Source: Phytohabitans sp037414955 (GTDB lineage Bacteria; Actinomycetota; Actinomycetes; Mycobacteriales; Micromonosporaceae). From it: DNA of 64,000 bases. Below the pieces are notes generated by a model. It did not search any database, was not told the origin of the DNA, and was given only the letters and a program-made list of their open reading frames with translations. The stretch is from NCBI GenBank assembly GCA_037414955.1, contig JBBEWH010000200.1:1-64000 (forward strand), read 5' to 3'. The position numbers and the translations under genes are program-made. Below, piece after piece: positions 32,030-41,305 of the stretch (position 1 is the first letter of the stretch; the number at the start of each line of letters is the position of its first letter).

Positions 32030-34306
32030 TCAGGCGAGGTCGAACCGGTCGAGTTCCATGACCTTGGTCCAGGCCGCGACGAAGGCCGCGACGAACCTGT
32101 CGCGGGCGTCGTGGCTGGCGTAGACCTCGGCGAGGGCCCGTAGCTGGGAGTTGGAGCCGAAGACGAGGTCCACCGCGGTGGCCGTCCACTTCAGCTCATC
32201 GGTGGCCGCGTCGCGGATCTCGTACACGTGCTCGTCCGACTCCGATGCCTTCCACCGGGTGCCCGGGGAAAGCAGGTTGGTGAAGAAGTCGTTGGTGAGC
32301 ACGCCGGGCCGGTCGGTGAGGACGCCGTGCCGGGTGCCGCCGACGTTCGCCCCGAGGGAGCGCAGGCCGCCGATGAGGACGGTCATCTCGGGCGCGGTCA
32401 GGCCGAGCATGTGGGCACGGTCGACGAGCAGTACCTCCGGCTGGGTCTTCTCGCCGGGACGGAGGTAGTTGCGGAACCCGTCGGCGCGCGGCTCGAGGAC
32501 CCGGAAGGACTCGACGTCGGTCTGCTCCTGCGTGGCGTCGGTGCGGCCCGGGTGGAACGGCACGGTCACCTCGACACCGGCGTCGCGCGCCGCCTTCTCC
32601 ACGGCGGCCGAGCCGGCCAGCACGATCAGGTCGGCGAGCGAGATCTGCGCGCCGCCGGCGTCGTTGAACTCCCGCCGGATGCCCTCGAGGGTGTCCAGGA
32701 CCGTCGCCAGCTGTGCGGGCTGGTTGACCTCCCAACTGCGTTGGGGCTCGAGACGGATCCGGGCGCCGTTGGCGCCGCCGCGCTTGTCGGTGGACCGGAA
32801 GCTCGCGGCGGAGGCCCAGGCGGTGGAGACCAGCTGGGCGGTCGTGAGGCCGGACTCCAGAACCTTCGCCTTGAGGGCGGCGATGTCGGCGTCGCCCACG
32901 AGTTCGTGGTCGACGGCCGGCACCGGGTCCTGCCACAGCTGGGGTTCGGGGACCCACGGCCCGAGGAAGCGGCTGACCGGACCCATGTCGCGGTGCAGCA
33001 GCTTGTACCAAGCCTTGGCGAAGGCCAGCGCGAACTCGTCGGGGTTCTCCAGGAAGCGGCGGGAGATCTTCTCGTAGACCGGGTCGACGCGCAGCGACAG
33101 GTCGGTCGTGAGCATTGTCGGCTTGTGCTTCTTCGACCGGTCGTGGGCGTCCGGGATGATCGCCTCGGCGTCCTTGGCGACCCACTGCTTGGCGCCGCCG
33201 GGGCTGGTGGTGAGCTCCCATTCGTACCCGAAGAGGATCTCGAAGAACCGGTTGCTCCACTGCGTCGGCCGGTCCGTCCACGTCACCTCGAGACCGCTGG
33301 TGATCGTGTCGGCGCCCTTGCCGCTGCCATGGCTGCTCAGCCAACCCAGGCCCTGCGCTTCCAGCGGGGCGGCCTCGGGCTCGGGGCCGACGTGGTGGTC
33401 GGCGACGCCGGCGCCGTGGGTCTTGCCGAAGGTGTGGCCGCCGGCGATGAGGGCGACGGTCTCCTCGTCGTTCATCGCCATCCGGCGGAAGGTCTCCCGG
33501 ATGAAGTGGGCCGCCGCCAGCGGGTCCGCGTTGCCGCGCGGCCCCTCCGGGTTGACGTAGATGAGTCCCATCTCGGTCGCGCCGACCTCGGGCGCCATCT
33601 CGCTGTCGGAGACGTAGCGCTCGTCACCGAGCCAGGCGTCCTCCGGGCCCCAGAAGATCTCTTCGGGCTCCCAGACGTCCTCGCGACCGAAGCCGAAGCC
33701 GAAGGTCTTGAAGCCCATCGACTCCAGGGCGACGTTGCCGGCGAGCACGAGCAGGTCGGCCCACGAGATCTTCTGGCCGTACTTCTGCTTGACCGGCCAC
33801 AGCAGCCGGCGGGCCTTGTCGAGGTTGGCGTTGTCGGGCCAGCTGTTGAGCGGCGCGAAACGCTGACCGCCGTCACCGGCCCCGCCGCGACCGTCGTGGA
33901 TGCGGTAGGTGCCCGCGGCGTGCCAGCTCATCCGGATCATCAGGCCGCCGTAGTGGCCGAAGTCGGCCGGCCACCAGTCCTGCGAGGTGGTGAGCACCTC
34001 GACGATGTCCTGCTTGAGCGCCTCGACGTCAAGCGTGGCGAACTCCTTGGCGTAGCTGAACTCGTCTCCCAGCGGGTTGCTGCTGGCTGAGTTGGCGTGC
34101 AACACGGACAGGTCGAGCTGGTTGGGCCACCAGTCCCGGTTGGTGCGCGGACGGCCGCCGGTCTTCGGGGTCGGCGAGTCGATGGCCGGGTTCTCGCTCT
34201 CGCTGCCGTGCGCGGTCACAGAGTCGTGCGCGAGCGGCACACCGGCCGCCGCCTTCTGGTCCACGCCCTGCGCGCTGGCGGGGGCGTTGTCCTGGATGTC
34301 GCTCAT
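32030..34306 (-). CDS. katG: Catalase-peroxidase KatG
   Basis: A 758-residue haem enzyme that dismutates hydrogen peroxide and has peroxidase activity. The distal triad is Arg125, Trp128 and His129 (RMSWHAAGTYR), and the proximal haem ligand is His291 (GGHTFGKTHG). Trp128, Tyr250 (LIYVNPEGP) and Met276 are exactly 21 residues after the M. tuberculosis Trp107-Tyr229-Met255 positions that form the catalase cross-link, so the catalase function should be intact. The degenerate C-terminal half domain is complete. It lies 27 bp after the fur-family gene in one operon; induction by peroxide through that repressor is expected. Confidence 0.97.
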   Translation of the reverse strand: MSDIQDNAPASAQGVDQKAAAGVPLAHDSVTAHGSESENPAIDSPTPKTGGRPRTNRDWWPNQLDLSVLHANSASSNPLGDEFSYAKEFATLDVEALKQDIVEVLTTSQDWWPADFGHYGGLMIRMSWHAAGTYRIHDGRGGAGDGGQRFAPLNSWPDNANLDKARRLLWPVKQKYGQKISWADLLVLAGNVALESMGFKTFGFGFGREDVWEPEEIFWGPEDAWLGDERYVSDSEMAPEVGATEMGLIYVNPEGPRGNADPLAAAHFIRETFRRMAMNDEETVALIAGGHTFGKTHGAGVADHHVGPEPEAAPLEAQGLGWLSSHGSGKGADTITSGLEVTWTDRPTQWSNRFFEILFGYEWELTTSPGGAKQWVAKDAEAIIPDAHDRSKKHKPTMLTTDLSLRVDPVYEKISRRFLENPDEFALAFAKAWYKLLHRDMGPVSRFLGPWVPEPQLWQDPVPAVDHELVGDADIAALKAKVLESGLTTAQLVSTAWASAASFRSTDKRGGANGARIRLEPQRSWEVNQPAQLATVLDTLEGIRREFNDAGGAQISLADLIVLAGSAAVEKAARDAGVEVTVPFHPGRTDATQEQTDVESFRVLEPRADGFRNYLRPGEKTQPEVLLVDRAHMLGLTAPEMTVLIGGLRSLGANVGGTRHGVLTDRPGVLTNDFFTNLLSPGTRWKASESDEHVYEIRDAATDELKWTATAVDLVFGSNSQLRALAEVYASHDARDRFVAAFVAAWTKVMELDRFDLA

Positions 34307-34333
34307 CTCTGTTCTTCCCTCCGAACTGGCGGA

Positions 34334-34759
34334 TCACTGGGGTGTGCGGTTGGTCACGCAGTCGGGGCAGATGCCCCAAAAGACGACTTCCGCCTCATCG
34401 ACCACGAAGCCGTGGTCGTTCGCGGCGGTCAGACAGGGGGCGGGGCCGACGGCGTGGTCGACGTCGGCGATCGCACCGCAGGAGCGGCACACGACATGGT
34501 GGTGGTCTCCCGCGCGGGTCTCGTAGCGGGCGGTCGCACCGGCGGGTTCGATGCGCCGCACCAGACCGGCGCCGGTGAGCGCGCGCAGCACGTCGTAGAC
34601 CGCCTGGTGGGAGACCGTGGGATGGTCGGCCCGCACCAGCGCGAGCACCGTGTCGGTGTCGACGTGCGGGTGATCGCGCAGCGCGGCGAGCACCGCCAGC
34701 CGGGGGCGGGTCACGCGCAACGAGACCGCCCGCAGCTGCCCCTCGAAGTCCGACGTCAC
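34334..34759 (-). CDS. furA: Fur-family peroxide-responsive repressor (FurA/CatR type)
   Basis: A 141-residue protein. The winged helix is at residues 1-80 (VTRPRLAVLAALRDHPHVDTDTV...SHQAVYDVLRALTGAGLVRRI). The HHHVVCRSCG metal site and second pair CPDC near the C-terminus are typical of FurA/CatR. It is the first gene of a furA-katG operon, the arrangement in mycobacteria and Streptomyces, where the repressor controls its own operon and responds to peroxide. The start is GTG 34759 without a ribosome site. A TAGTGT hexamer 7 nt upstream suggests a leaderless transcript, as reported for mycobacterial furA. Confidence 0.92.
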   Translation of the reverse strand: MTSDFEGQLRAVSLRVTRPRLAVLAALRDHPHVDTDTVLALVRADHPTVSHQAVYDVLRALTGAGLVRRIEPAGATARYETRAGDHHHVVCRSCGAIADVDHAVGPAPCLTAANDHGFVVDEAEVVFWGICPDCVTNRTPQ

Positions 34760-34761
34760 GA

Positions 34762-34783
34762 GATCAACACTAGTGCACTGATC
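34762..34783. promoter_or_regulatory. Probable FurA operator/promoter
   Basis: GATCA and TGATC flank an inner CACTAGTG palindrome, directly before the furA start codon and overlapping the presumed -10 hexamer. Autoregulation is inferred from position; the outer and inner symmetry axes are offset by 1 bp. Confidence 0.5.
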
Positions 34784-34862
34784 TGGAAGCGTTCAGGTTT
34801 TCGCCAGTCCGGGTCGACGCGGATCGACGCCCGGGCGGCCGCCCGGGCGGACGTTTACGAGA

Positions 34863-35885
34863 TCACTGCATGGCGGTGGCGGGCGGATGATCGAAGTCGA
34901 CCGGGCAGCGGAAGACATAGAGGCTGTAACCCCGGCCGATGGTGACATCGGTGGGGTTCGGCGCGGCGTCCGCCGGCTCGTCCGCCGGCCGCCAGCTGCC
35001 ACCCGACCCTTGCCACTCGCTGGAGTCGGCGGTGAACAACAGCGTCATCGCGGCGCCGCACGCCGCGCAGTCCACCGGCTGCGGGTCGGTCAGCGACCAG
35101 TTCGCGAAGCCGCCCACCTTCCAGCCCGGCGCCAGTGACAGGTCGAACTGGTAGCTGAGCGCGTCCTCGTCGCCGGCCGCCTCCTCGATCGCCTCCTCCC
35201 AGGCGGTGATCCGGGCATCCAGGTCATCGGGGAGCAGGCCGCCGTACTGGTACTCGCGAACCTGTTCTGGGTGCACGACGCAGCGATTCGGAAGATAGTT
35301 CTCGTTGACGGCGGGCGGTTCGGGGGCGACGTCCAGCGGCCGGCCGACGTCGGCGGTGCGCCGCCAGTACACCCGCACCCGCGGGTTGTAGCCCTCCTCG
35401 GGATGGTCCAGCGGGCACCACAGCACCTGCGACAGGTCGGTGCCGTCCGGCCCGACGAAATCGGGAATGTCCCGCCGGTACAGCTGCGCAACCGGGACCA
35501 ACGGGATCGGCTGGCCCACCAGAGCGGGCGGCTCGGCCGCGTCGAGGTCCGACAACTCCGCCTGCTCCTCGTCCGTCAGGGCGTAGGGGGTGCCCGTCGC
35601 GTCGGCGCGGGCCTGCGCCGACGCGTAGATCTCCCGGCTGCGGCGGACCGCCGCCGGCGTCTGGAGCTGGACAGTGTCGTGATCGTCACCGTCCATGCAC
35701 ACCGGCCAGGGCTCATCGGCCGGCCAGAGCAGCGGTCCACCGACCGAGCTGTCCGTGACCGAGGGCGTACCGCGTCGCGGATGGAGCCGGGTGGCCGTCG
35801 CCGAATGCTCCCGTAGCTCGGGGAAGAGCTCCGTGATGTCCAGCGGACGCGGCGGCGTGGTGCGGGTCGGCGTGGTGGGAGTCAT
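34863..35885 (-). CDS. DUF1963-like protein
   Basis: A 340-residue protein. The signature GGPLLWPADEPWPVC (about residues 49-63) and the later WCPLDHPEEGYNPRVRVYWR and LAPGWKVGGFANWSLTDPQPVDC segments fit DUF1963/YwqG-type proteins. A CAAC pair about 70 residues from the end could bind zinc. The function is unknown. ATG 35885 is used; the longer frame has no homology and overlaps the ankyrin gene. It follows the ankyrin-repeat gene by 11 bp and likely shares its transcript. Confidence 0.68.
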   Translation of the reverse strand: MTPTTPTRTTPPRPLDITELFPELREHSATATRLHPRRGTPSVTDSSVGGPLLWPADEPWPVCMDGDDHDTVQLQTPAAVRRSREIYASAQARADATGTPYALTDEEQAELSDLDAAEPPALVGQPIPLVPVAQLYRRDIPDFVGPDGTDLSQVLWCPLDHPEEGYNPRVRVYWRRTADVGRPLDVAPEPPAVNENYLPNRCVVHPEQVREYQYGGLLPDDLDARITAWEEAIEEAAGDEDALSYQFDLSLAPGWKVGGFANWSLTDPQPVDCAACGAAMTLLFTADSSEWQGSGGSWRPADEPADAAPNPTDVTIGRGYSLYVFRCPVDFDHPPATAMQ

Positions 35886-35896
35886 GGCCACAGATC

Positions 35897-37436
35897 CTAG
35901 GGAGCCGATGCGCCCGGTACCCGCGTGCGGGGTTCGAGTAAGGCGGCGGTCGCCGGCTGGTGGAGGTGCCGGGCCCAGTCCAGCGGGGTCGCGTCGAAGC
36001 GCTTGTCGCGGAGGTCGGGGTCGGCGCCCAGGTCCAGCAGCCGGCGGGTGAGCTCGATGTCGCCATTGCCGGCGCTGTGGTGCAGTGCGGTCTCCCACGC
36101 CTCTTCGACCGGCGCGTCGCCGCGCCCGTAGGCGTTGACGTCGAAGCCGAGCTCCGCCAGCAGCGTGACCGTCTCGATGGGCGCCTGGGTCGCGGCCCAC
36201 ACCATCAGGCCGGGCCGGGTGTGGCGGGCGTGGGCCACGGCGTCGGGATACCCGGCGCGCAGCTGGTCCAGTGTGGACCGGTCGGCGCGGAACGCCGCGG
36301 CGATCAGCTCACCCACCGGGTCCGGGCCGGGCGGGGTGGCACCGTGGGCGATGAGGTGGTCGGCGATCTCGGTGTCGCCGTTGAGGCGGGCCAACTCGAC
36401 CGGCGTCCGGCCATCGCCCGGGCTCCACGCGGGCCCGTCCCCCTCGAACGGTGAGCGGACGTCGACGCCGTGCGCGACCAGCAGCCGCACCCCGGGCGGG
36501 CTGGTGATGCTCGACCGCCCAGCGCAGCTGGATACGCAGCATCCGCGCGGGCGTGCTCAGGTCCGGGATCCGGGTGTGCCATGGGCCGCCGTCGCCGGTG
36601 CCGAGCCCGTACTCGAACAGCAGCTCCAGGTGCGAGTCGTCCGGCGCGAACATCCGGTTGTACAGGGTCTGGGCATCGTTGGGGTCGGCGCCCGCGTCCA
36701 GCAGCAGCCGCCCCAATGCCCGCCAGTGCGGGTGGCTCGGTTGGCGCCGCGGGCCCAGCTCGCCGTGGCCGAACACGCCGGTCAGCAACGTGAACGGCGA
36801 CGGCAGGGCATCGAAGAGGTAGCCCTCGTTAGGGTCGGCGCCGGCGTCGAGCAGCTGCCGGGCGACCGCGAGGACACGCTCGGCCGGCACGGCCGGCTCG
36901 ACGCGCGAGTAGACGAGGTAGAACAGTGGCCGCCACCGCAACGGGCCACCCCGCTCCGCCGCCCGCCGCGGCCGCTCGGCGAGCAGCCGCCCGACGTCAT
37001 CCGGCCGGGCCGCCGCCGCGGCGGCCCAGATGTTCGCCGCGGTCACACCGGGATGCTCGGCGAGCAGTCGACGAGCCCGCGCCCAGCGCGCCGGCCCGTC
37101 CTCCCGGCTGTATGTCAGGCACGCGAGACGGCAGAACTCCTGCGCCGGGTCGGCCACCGGCGCCGCACCGAGCCCGGTGTCCCAGCCGTGTTCGGTCACC
37201 GTTTCCAGGTATCGCACGAGCCGGGGCCAGCTGGCGAACCCGTACTCGCGGGCGACGACCAACTGCGCGGCGGTGAGCCGCAAGCCGCCGGCGTCGGTGG
37301 GCACCCCACCGGGATGGTGGCGGGCCAGCCGCGCGACCGCGCCGGCGTCACCGGCCCGAACGGCTCGCTGCAGGGCGCGAGCCTGCCGGCGGAAGCTGTC
37401 TATGTCGGGACGGTCGGGCATGCCCAGGGTCGGCAC
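35897..37436 (-). pseudogene. Ankyrin-repeat protein gene with a frameshift
   Basis: Two overlapping frames together encode one ankyrin protein of about 510 residues. The first part (from GTG 37436, with GAGGAGG 6 nt upstream) has ARALQRAVRAGDAGAVARLARHHPG and LLDAGADPN repeats and breaks at ...LRWAVEHHQPA. The rest continues in another frame as VRLLVAHGVDVRSPFEGDG, DTEIADHLIAHGATPPG and LDLGADPDLRDKRFDATPLDWARH. The shift lies near 36500 in a GCCCGGGG run; dropping one C restores a single frame. It is either a true pseudogene or a base-calling error in a homopolymer. It probably mediates protein contacts; the partner is unknown. Confidence 0.8.
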
Positions 37437-37706
37437 AACGGCCTCCTCTCGTCTGCCTGATGTCCGCTCGGTCAGGCCGAAAGGAGAGCGATGGTGACGC
37501 ATGCCGCACACCCCAGGTGGGCTGAGCCCATTTCCGCGGACCGGTGGCTTCCTGGCAGCCACCGCCAGTCTAACCCCGGTTCTCGCGGCGACACCGATTT
37601 CGCGGCGACACCGGGCAGATCGAAATGAGTGGGCGCCGGTCGCGAACCAAACCCCGCGCCGCGGAGACGAACAGAGTGAACGTCCCATCGAGAAGGAGTT
37701 CCCATC

Positions 37707-38477
37707 ATGCGTACCGAACACCTGCGTCGCTTCCCGGCGCTCGCCGCGTTGGGGCTGGCCGCCCTGACCGCGGTGGCCTGCGGTTCCGACCCGGCACAGG
37801 CGCTACCCGTCAAGACGCCGAGCACCACACCGAGCGCCACACCGACCACCGCGCCGGGCACCACGGTGCCGACCGGTCCGTCCACGCGGTCGAGTCACAC
37901 CCCCAAACCGAGTCCGAGCAAGACCGTCCACGGCCCGCCCTGTCTGGGCGCCGTCGAATACCGGATCAACGCCGCCGGCACCGGGGCGTTGCCGAAGCTG
38001 TGCATCGCGGTCGGCGGCGTATTGCGAGTGGAGAATCAAGGCCCCGAGGGGTTCGCGCAGAGCACGCCGAACAGGGCCGAATGCGCGTACGAGGGTGGCG
38101 TGCGCATGTGTCGACTGACCGATCCGGGAACGGTCCGGTTCGCGATCGACAATGGACGCCAGACCCGGACACTCACCGTCCTGGTGACCAAGGGCTCGTC
38201 GCTGCCCGCACCCGCCTGCGTGCCGGCCGGTGCGACGCATCCGATCGACGCGGCCGAAGATGGACCGTCCTGGTGGGCGGTGTGCCTGAGGCTGGGTGCG
38301 GTGCTGCGGGTGGCGAACCTCGGCCCCGGGTTGCTGACGGTCACCCCGTCCAACGCGGTCTCCTGCCAGTACGAGGCCGCTGTCCATCAATGCCGGATCG
38401 TCCGGACCGGGAAGGTCACGGTCGTCACCGCCGGCGCCTGGGGCGTCCGGCCCCTCACCGTGGTCGCGATCAGATAG
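37707..38477 (+). CDS. Putative lipoprotein with two related domains
   Basis: A 256-residue protein. The signal peptide ends in a lipobox, LTAVAC (Cys25), followed by a long Thr/Ser/Pro linker (about residues 35-72) expected to span the wall. Two domains of about 85 residues resemble each other (LCIAVGGVLRVENQGPEGFAQSTPNRAECAYE and VCLRLGAVLRVANLGPGLLTVTPSNAVSCQYE), each with a cysteine pair, so they arose by internal duplication. The family is not recognised. The upstream 270 bp hold no other gene. Confidence 0.75.
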   Translation: MRTEHLRRFPALAALGLAALTAVACGSDPAQALPVKTPSTTPSATPTTAPGTTVPTGPSTRSSHTPKPSPSKTVHGPPCLGAVEYRINAAGTGALPKLCIAVGGVLRVENQGPEGFAQSTPNRAECAYEGGVRMCRLTDPGTVRFAIDNGRQTRTLTVLVTKGSSLPAPACVPAGATHPIDAAEDGPSWWAVCLRLGAVLRVANLGPGLLTVTPSNAVSCQYEAAVHQCRIVRTGKVTVVTAGAWGVRPLTVVAIR

Positions 38478-38510
38478 CGGGCGCCGGAAAGTGGCCTAGT
38501 GTGGGGACAC

Positions 38511-39347
38511 ATGGGGGAGGTCGCCGCCGCCGGCGTGGTGCATGACGGGGTCCTGGTCGAGTGGTACCGGTACGAGCCGGGGCCGGCCGTGCGGCTGCCG
38601 ACGCACGCGCACGAGGAATACCAGCTCAATCTCACCTTCGATGTGCCGGGCGGCGTGCGATACCGGGGCGGCTATCACGTGCAGCCGGCCAGCACGCTGT
38701 CCGTCATCATGCCGGAGGAGGCGCACACGCCCGTCGATCCGGACGGGCGCGACACCGTGTCGCGACACCTGACGCTCTATCTCCACCCCGACGTGGTCCG
38801 CGACGCCGCCCACCAACTCGCCGGGAAGCGCATGGGCCTGCCCACCTTTCGTGACCTGGTGGTGGGCGACGCCGAGTTGGTGCGGCGCTTCGCCCGGCTC
38901 GGCGCCGCCCTCACCGGCCGATCGTCCAAATTGGAGCAGGAGGTGCGCCTACTCGGTCTGGTGACCGACCTCCTCCACCGCCACGCGAAGGGGTGGCGCG
39001 TCGGGCCGGAGCCGGGCTCCGCCGGACACCAGGCGGTCCGGCGGGCCCGCGACTACCTGCACGACAACGTCGCCACCACCGTGTCGCTCGCGGAACTGGC
39101 CCGGGTCAGCCGGCTCAGCCCGTTCCACCTGGCTCGGTTGTTCACGGCCAGCCTCGGGATGCCGCCGCACGCCTACCAGATCCAGCTGCGCGTCGCGCTG
39201 GCCAAGCGGCTGCTGCTCACCGGTACGCCGGTCGCGGTCACCGCCCACCGGGCGGGCTTCTTCGACCTGAGCCACCTCACCCGCCATTTCAAGCGGCACG
39301 TCGGCGTGCCGCCCGGTGCCTACGCCACCCCACCACCGCTCTGGTGA
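38511..39347 (+). CDS. AraC family transcriptional regulator
   Basis: A 278-residue protein: an N-terminal AraC-binding cupin (LPTHAHEEYQLNLTFDVPGG and LSVIMPEEAHTPVDPDG) and a C-terminal double helix-turn-helix (VSLAELARVSRLSPFHLARLFTASLGMPPHAY, then VAVTAHRAGFFDLSHLTRHFKRHVGVPPGAY). ATG 38511 is preferred: TAGTGT lies 8 nt upstream, so the transcript is likely leaderless. It is followed after 3 bp by a GNAT gene and forms an operon with it. Confidence 0.88.
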   Translation: MGEVAAAGVVHDGVLVEWYRYEPGPAVRLPTHAHEEYQLNLTFDVPGGVRYRGGYHVQPASTLSVIMPEEAHTPVDPDGRDTVSRHLTLYLHPDVVRDAAHQLAGKRMGLPTFRDLVVGDAELVRRFARLGAALTGRSSKLEQEVRLLGLVTDLLHRHAKGWRVGPEPGSAGHQAVRRARDYLHDNVATTVSLAELARVSRLSPFHLARLFTASLGMPPHAYQIQLRVALAKRLLLTGTPVAVTAHRAGFFDLSHLTRHFKRHVGVPPGAYATPPPLW

Positions 39348-39350
39348 GGA

Positions 39351-39944
39351 GTGATTTCAATCCTTCTGACGCCACCTGCCATCCCCGCCGGCACGCTTGC
39401 CGGTGGCCCGCAACCCGCGCTCTCCGCCCCTGGTGGCTTGCTCCTGCGCCCCTGGAAAGCTTCCGACGCGGCGGTTTTCCTCGGTGCTTACCGGGACCCG
39501 GAGATCCGGCGCTGGCACACTCGCCAACCCGCATCCGTAGACGAGGTGCGCGAGTGGTTCGAACGGTATCGCCAGGACTGGGTGGGGGAGACGGGCGCGC
39601 ATTGGGCGGTGACCCGCGGCGGCGGTGAGGTGTTGGGGCGCATCGCCGTGGGCAGCGTGAACCTTGATGACGGTGTCGCGGGGTGCGCGTACTGGGTGCT
39701 CCCGGCCGCCCGTGGCAGGGGTGTGGCCACGCGCGCGCTCACGGCCCTGAGCGTCTGGGCACTCGGCGAGGCCGGTTTCCACCGTCTGTATCTGGATCAC
39801 TCGACCCGAAACACGGCTTCCTGCCGGGTTGCCGTCAAGTCCGGCTTCCTCCTGGAGGGCACCAAGCGCAGCGACGCCGTCCACGCCGACGGCCGGCACG
39901 ACATGCACCTGCACGCCCGCATCCGCGGCGACGAGCGACTGTGA
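39351..39944 (+). CDS. RimJ/RimL-type N-acetyltransferase
   Basis: A 197-residue GNAT protein starting at GTG 39351, whose ribosome site (GGTGAGGA) overlaps the end of the AraC gene. It carries LLLRPWKASDAAVFLGAYRDPEIRRWH, the acetyl-CoA loop YWVLPAARGRGVATRALTAL and LDHSTRNTASCRVAVKSGFLLEGTKR, the usual RimJ/RimL layout. The substrate is unknown. It is convergent with another GNAT gene 14 bp away. Confidence 0.88.
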   Translation: MISILLTPPAIPAGTLAGGPQPALSAPGGLLLRPWKASDAAVFLGAYRDPEIRRWHTRQPASVDEVREWFERYRQDWVGETGAHWAVTRGGGEVLGRIAVGSVNLDDGVAGCAYWVLPAARGRGVATRALTALSVWALGEAGFHRLYLDHSTRNTASCRVAVKSGFLLEGTKRSDAVHADGRHDMHLHARIRGDERL

Positions 39945-39958
39945 GGTGACCGCGGTGG

Positions 39959-40537
39959 TCAGCGTTCGGTGAGGGCGTGGACGACCTCATCCGGCAGCCG
40001 CCGATCGGCGTACAGCAGTCGCACGGCCGTGGCGTCGGGGTTTCCCGCGTCCGGGCCGCGCCAGACGAGCGTCATGCCGGTACGCTCCACCGTCGCCTGC
40101 GATCGCCCGTTCCCCTCAAGCACGTACGCGGTGATGGGGAGTTCCGGACGCCCGGCCCGCGCGGCGCTCATCGCCGCCGCGCTGATCTCCTGCGCGTAGC
40201 CCCGCCCCCAGAATCGCGGACTCAGGCGGTAGCCGAGGTTCCAGGCGATGCCGTACCGGATGAAACAGCCACCGATGCCGACGAAGGCACCGTAGGTGTC
40301 TTCCTCGGCGCTCGTGGCGATCCACATGCCGAGCCCGTCGCGGTGCCACGCCGCGCACCAGGTATCGATCATCCGCGCGGTCTGGTCGGGGTTGTCATGT
40401 CGGCTCAGCGGATCCGGTCCCCACACCTGAGGATCGGCATACAACTCGAACAGCTGTGGCAGGTCGGCCATTGTCGGCGCACGCAGGCTCAAGCGCGCCG
40501 TCGCGGCGGTGCCCGCTATGTCGTCAGATTCCAGCAC
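39959..40537 (-). CDS. GNAT family N-acetyltransferase
   Basis: About 192 residues from GTG 40537. It opens LESDDIAGTAATARLSLRAPTMADLPQLFELYADPQVWGPDP, then the acetyl-CoA motif LSPRFWGRGYAQEISAAAM and LEGNGRSQATVERTGMTLVWRG. It belongs to the same RimJ/RimL-like group as its convergent neighbour but is not a close copy. The start is not strongly marked; a much longer open frame upstream overlaps the HEAT gene and is not real. The substrate is unknown. Confidence 0.82.
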   Translation of the reverse strand: MLESDDIAGTAATARLSLRAPTMADLPQLFELYADPQVWGPDPLSRHDNPDQTARMIDTWCAAWHRDGLGMWIATSAEEDTYGAFVGIGGCFIRYGIAWNLGYRLSPRFWGRGYAQEISAAAMSAARAGRPELPITAYVLEGNGRSQATVERTGMTLVWRGPDAGNPDATAVRLLYADRRLPDEVVHALTER

Positions 40538-40579
40538 AAGCCCATCATGGCCGCACCGGAGTTCACCGGTGCGGCGGGC

Positions 40580-40610
40580 TTGACCTTGACACGGTGACAA
40601 GCTCTTCACT
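40580..40610 (+). promoter_or_regulatory. MerR-type promoter with long spacer and dyad
   Basis: TTGACC (40580-40585) and TTCACT (40605-40610) are separated by 19 bp, and the spacer carries the dyad CTTGACAC/GTGACAAG (one mismatch). Over-long spacers with a central dyad are the hallmark of MerR-controlled promoters. It precedes the HEAT/MerR-HEAT pair. Confidence 0.6.
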
Positions 40611-40630
40611 GTGGCCAGGAGGTGGTCCCG

Positions 40631-41299
40631 ATGACTGTGCCGAAAGAGGACACGAACACGATGCGAGCTCTTCGGGGGCTGGAGAGCGGCAACGGGTCGG
40701 TGCGGCTGCGGGCGGCGCTGGCGATCGGCACGACCCCAGACCCGCGGTTCGTCGACAAGCTCATCGAGCGATGCGCGATCGAGCCCGAGTTCTCGGTGCG
40801 CGAAATGCTGACGTGGGCACTCACCCGTCACCCATCGTCGACGACGGTCCCCAAGCTCATCGACGAGCTTCGTTCGGAGCGGGCGCAGGCGCGAAGCCAG
40901 GCGCTGCACACGCTGTCCAAGATCGGGGATCGGCGAGCATGGCCGGCGATCACCCGGGAGCTGCTGACCGACGCCGACGACGAGGTGGCGCGGGGCGCCT
41001 GGCGGGCGGCGGTCGTACTCGTGCCCGAAGGTGCGGAATCCGCGTTGGCCGCGGTGTTGGCGACACAGCTCGGGCGCGGCGAGCGCGAGACGCGGTTGAG
41101 CCTCAGTCGAGCGCTGATCGCGCTCGGTGACGTGGTCATGCCGATCCTGCGCGCCGCGATGACGGATCTCGACCCTCGCGTACGCCAGCACGCGAGAGCC
41201 ACGGAACGGCTGTCGCGCGACCCGGATGCCGGATTCGAGTTCGCGATCGGGGAGGCGAAGCGCATCGTAGCCCTCGGCACGACCAGCCAGGATGGATGA
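40631..41299 (+). CDS. HEAT-repeat protein
   Basis: A 222-residue all-helical protein with HEAT units (VRLRAALAIGTTPDPRFVDKLIERC, VREMLTWALTRHPSSTTVPKLIDELRS, ARSQALHTLSKIGDRRAWPAITREL, VARGAWRAAVVLVPEGAESALAAVL). The ATG at 40631 is placed by AGGAGGTGG 5-6 nt upstream. It lies 6 bp before the MerR-HEAT regulator and is driven by a MerR-type promoter. It may be a signalling or scaffold partner of that regulator; the biochemical role is unknown. Confidence 0.8.
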   Translation: MTVPKEDTNTMRALRGLESGNGSVRLRAALAIGTTPDPRFVDKLIERCAIEPEFSVREMLTWALTRHPSSTTVPKLIDELRSERAQARSQALHTLSKIGDRRAWPAITRELLTDADDEVARGAWRAAVVLVPEGAESALAAVLATQLGRGERETRLSLSRALIALGDVVMPILRAAMTDLDPRVRQHARATERLSRDPDAGFEFAIGEAKRIVALGTTSQDG

Positions 41300-41305
41300 T
41301 AGGCA

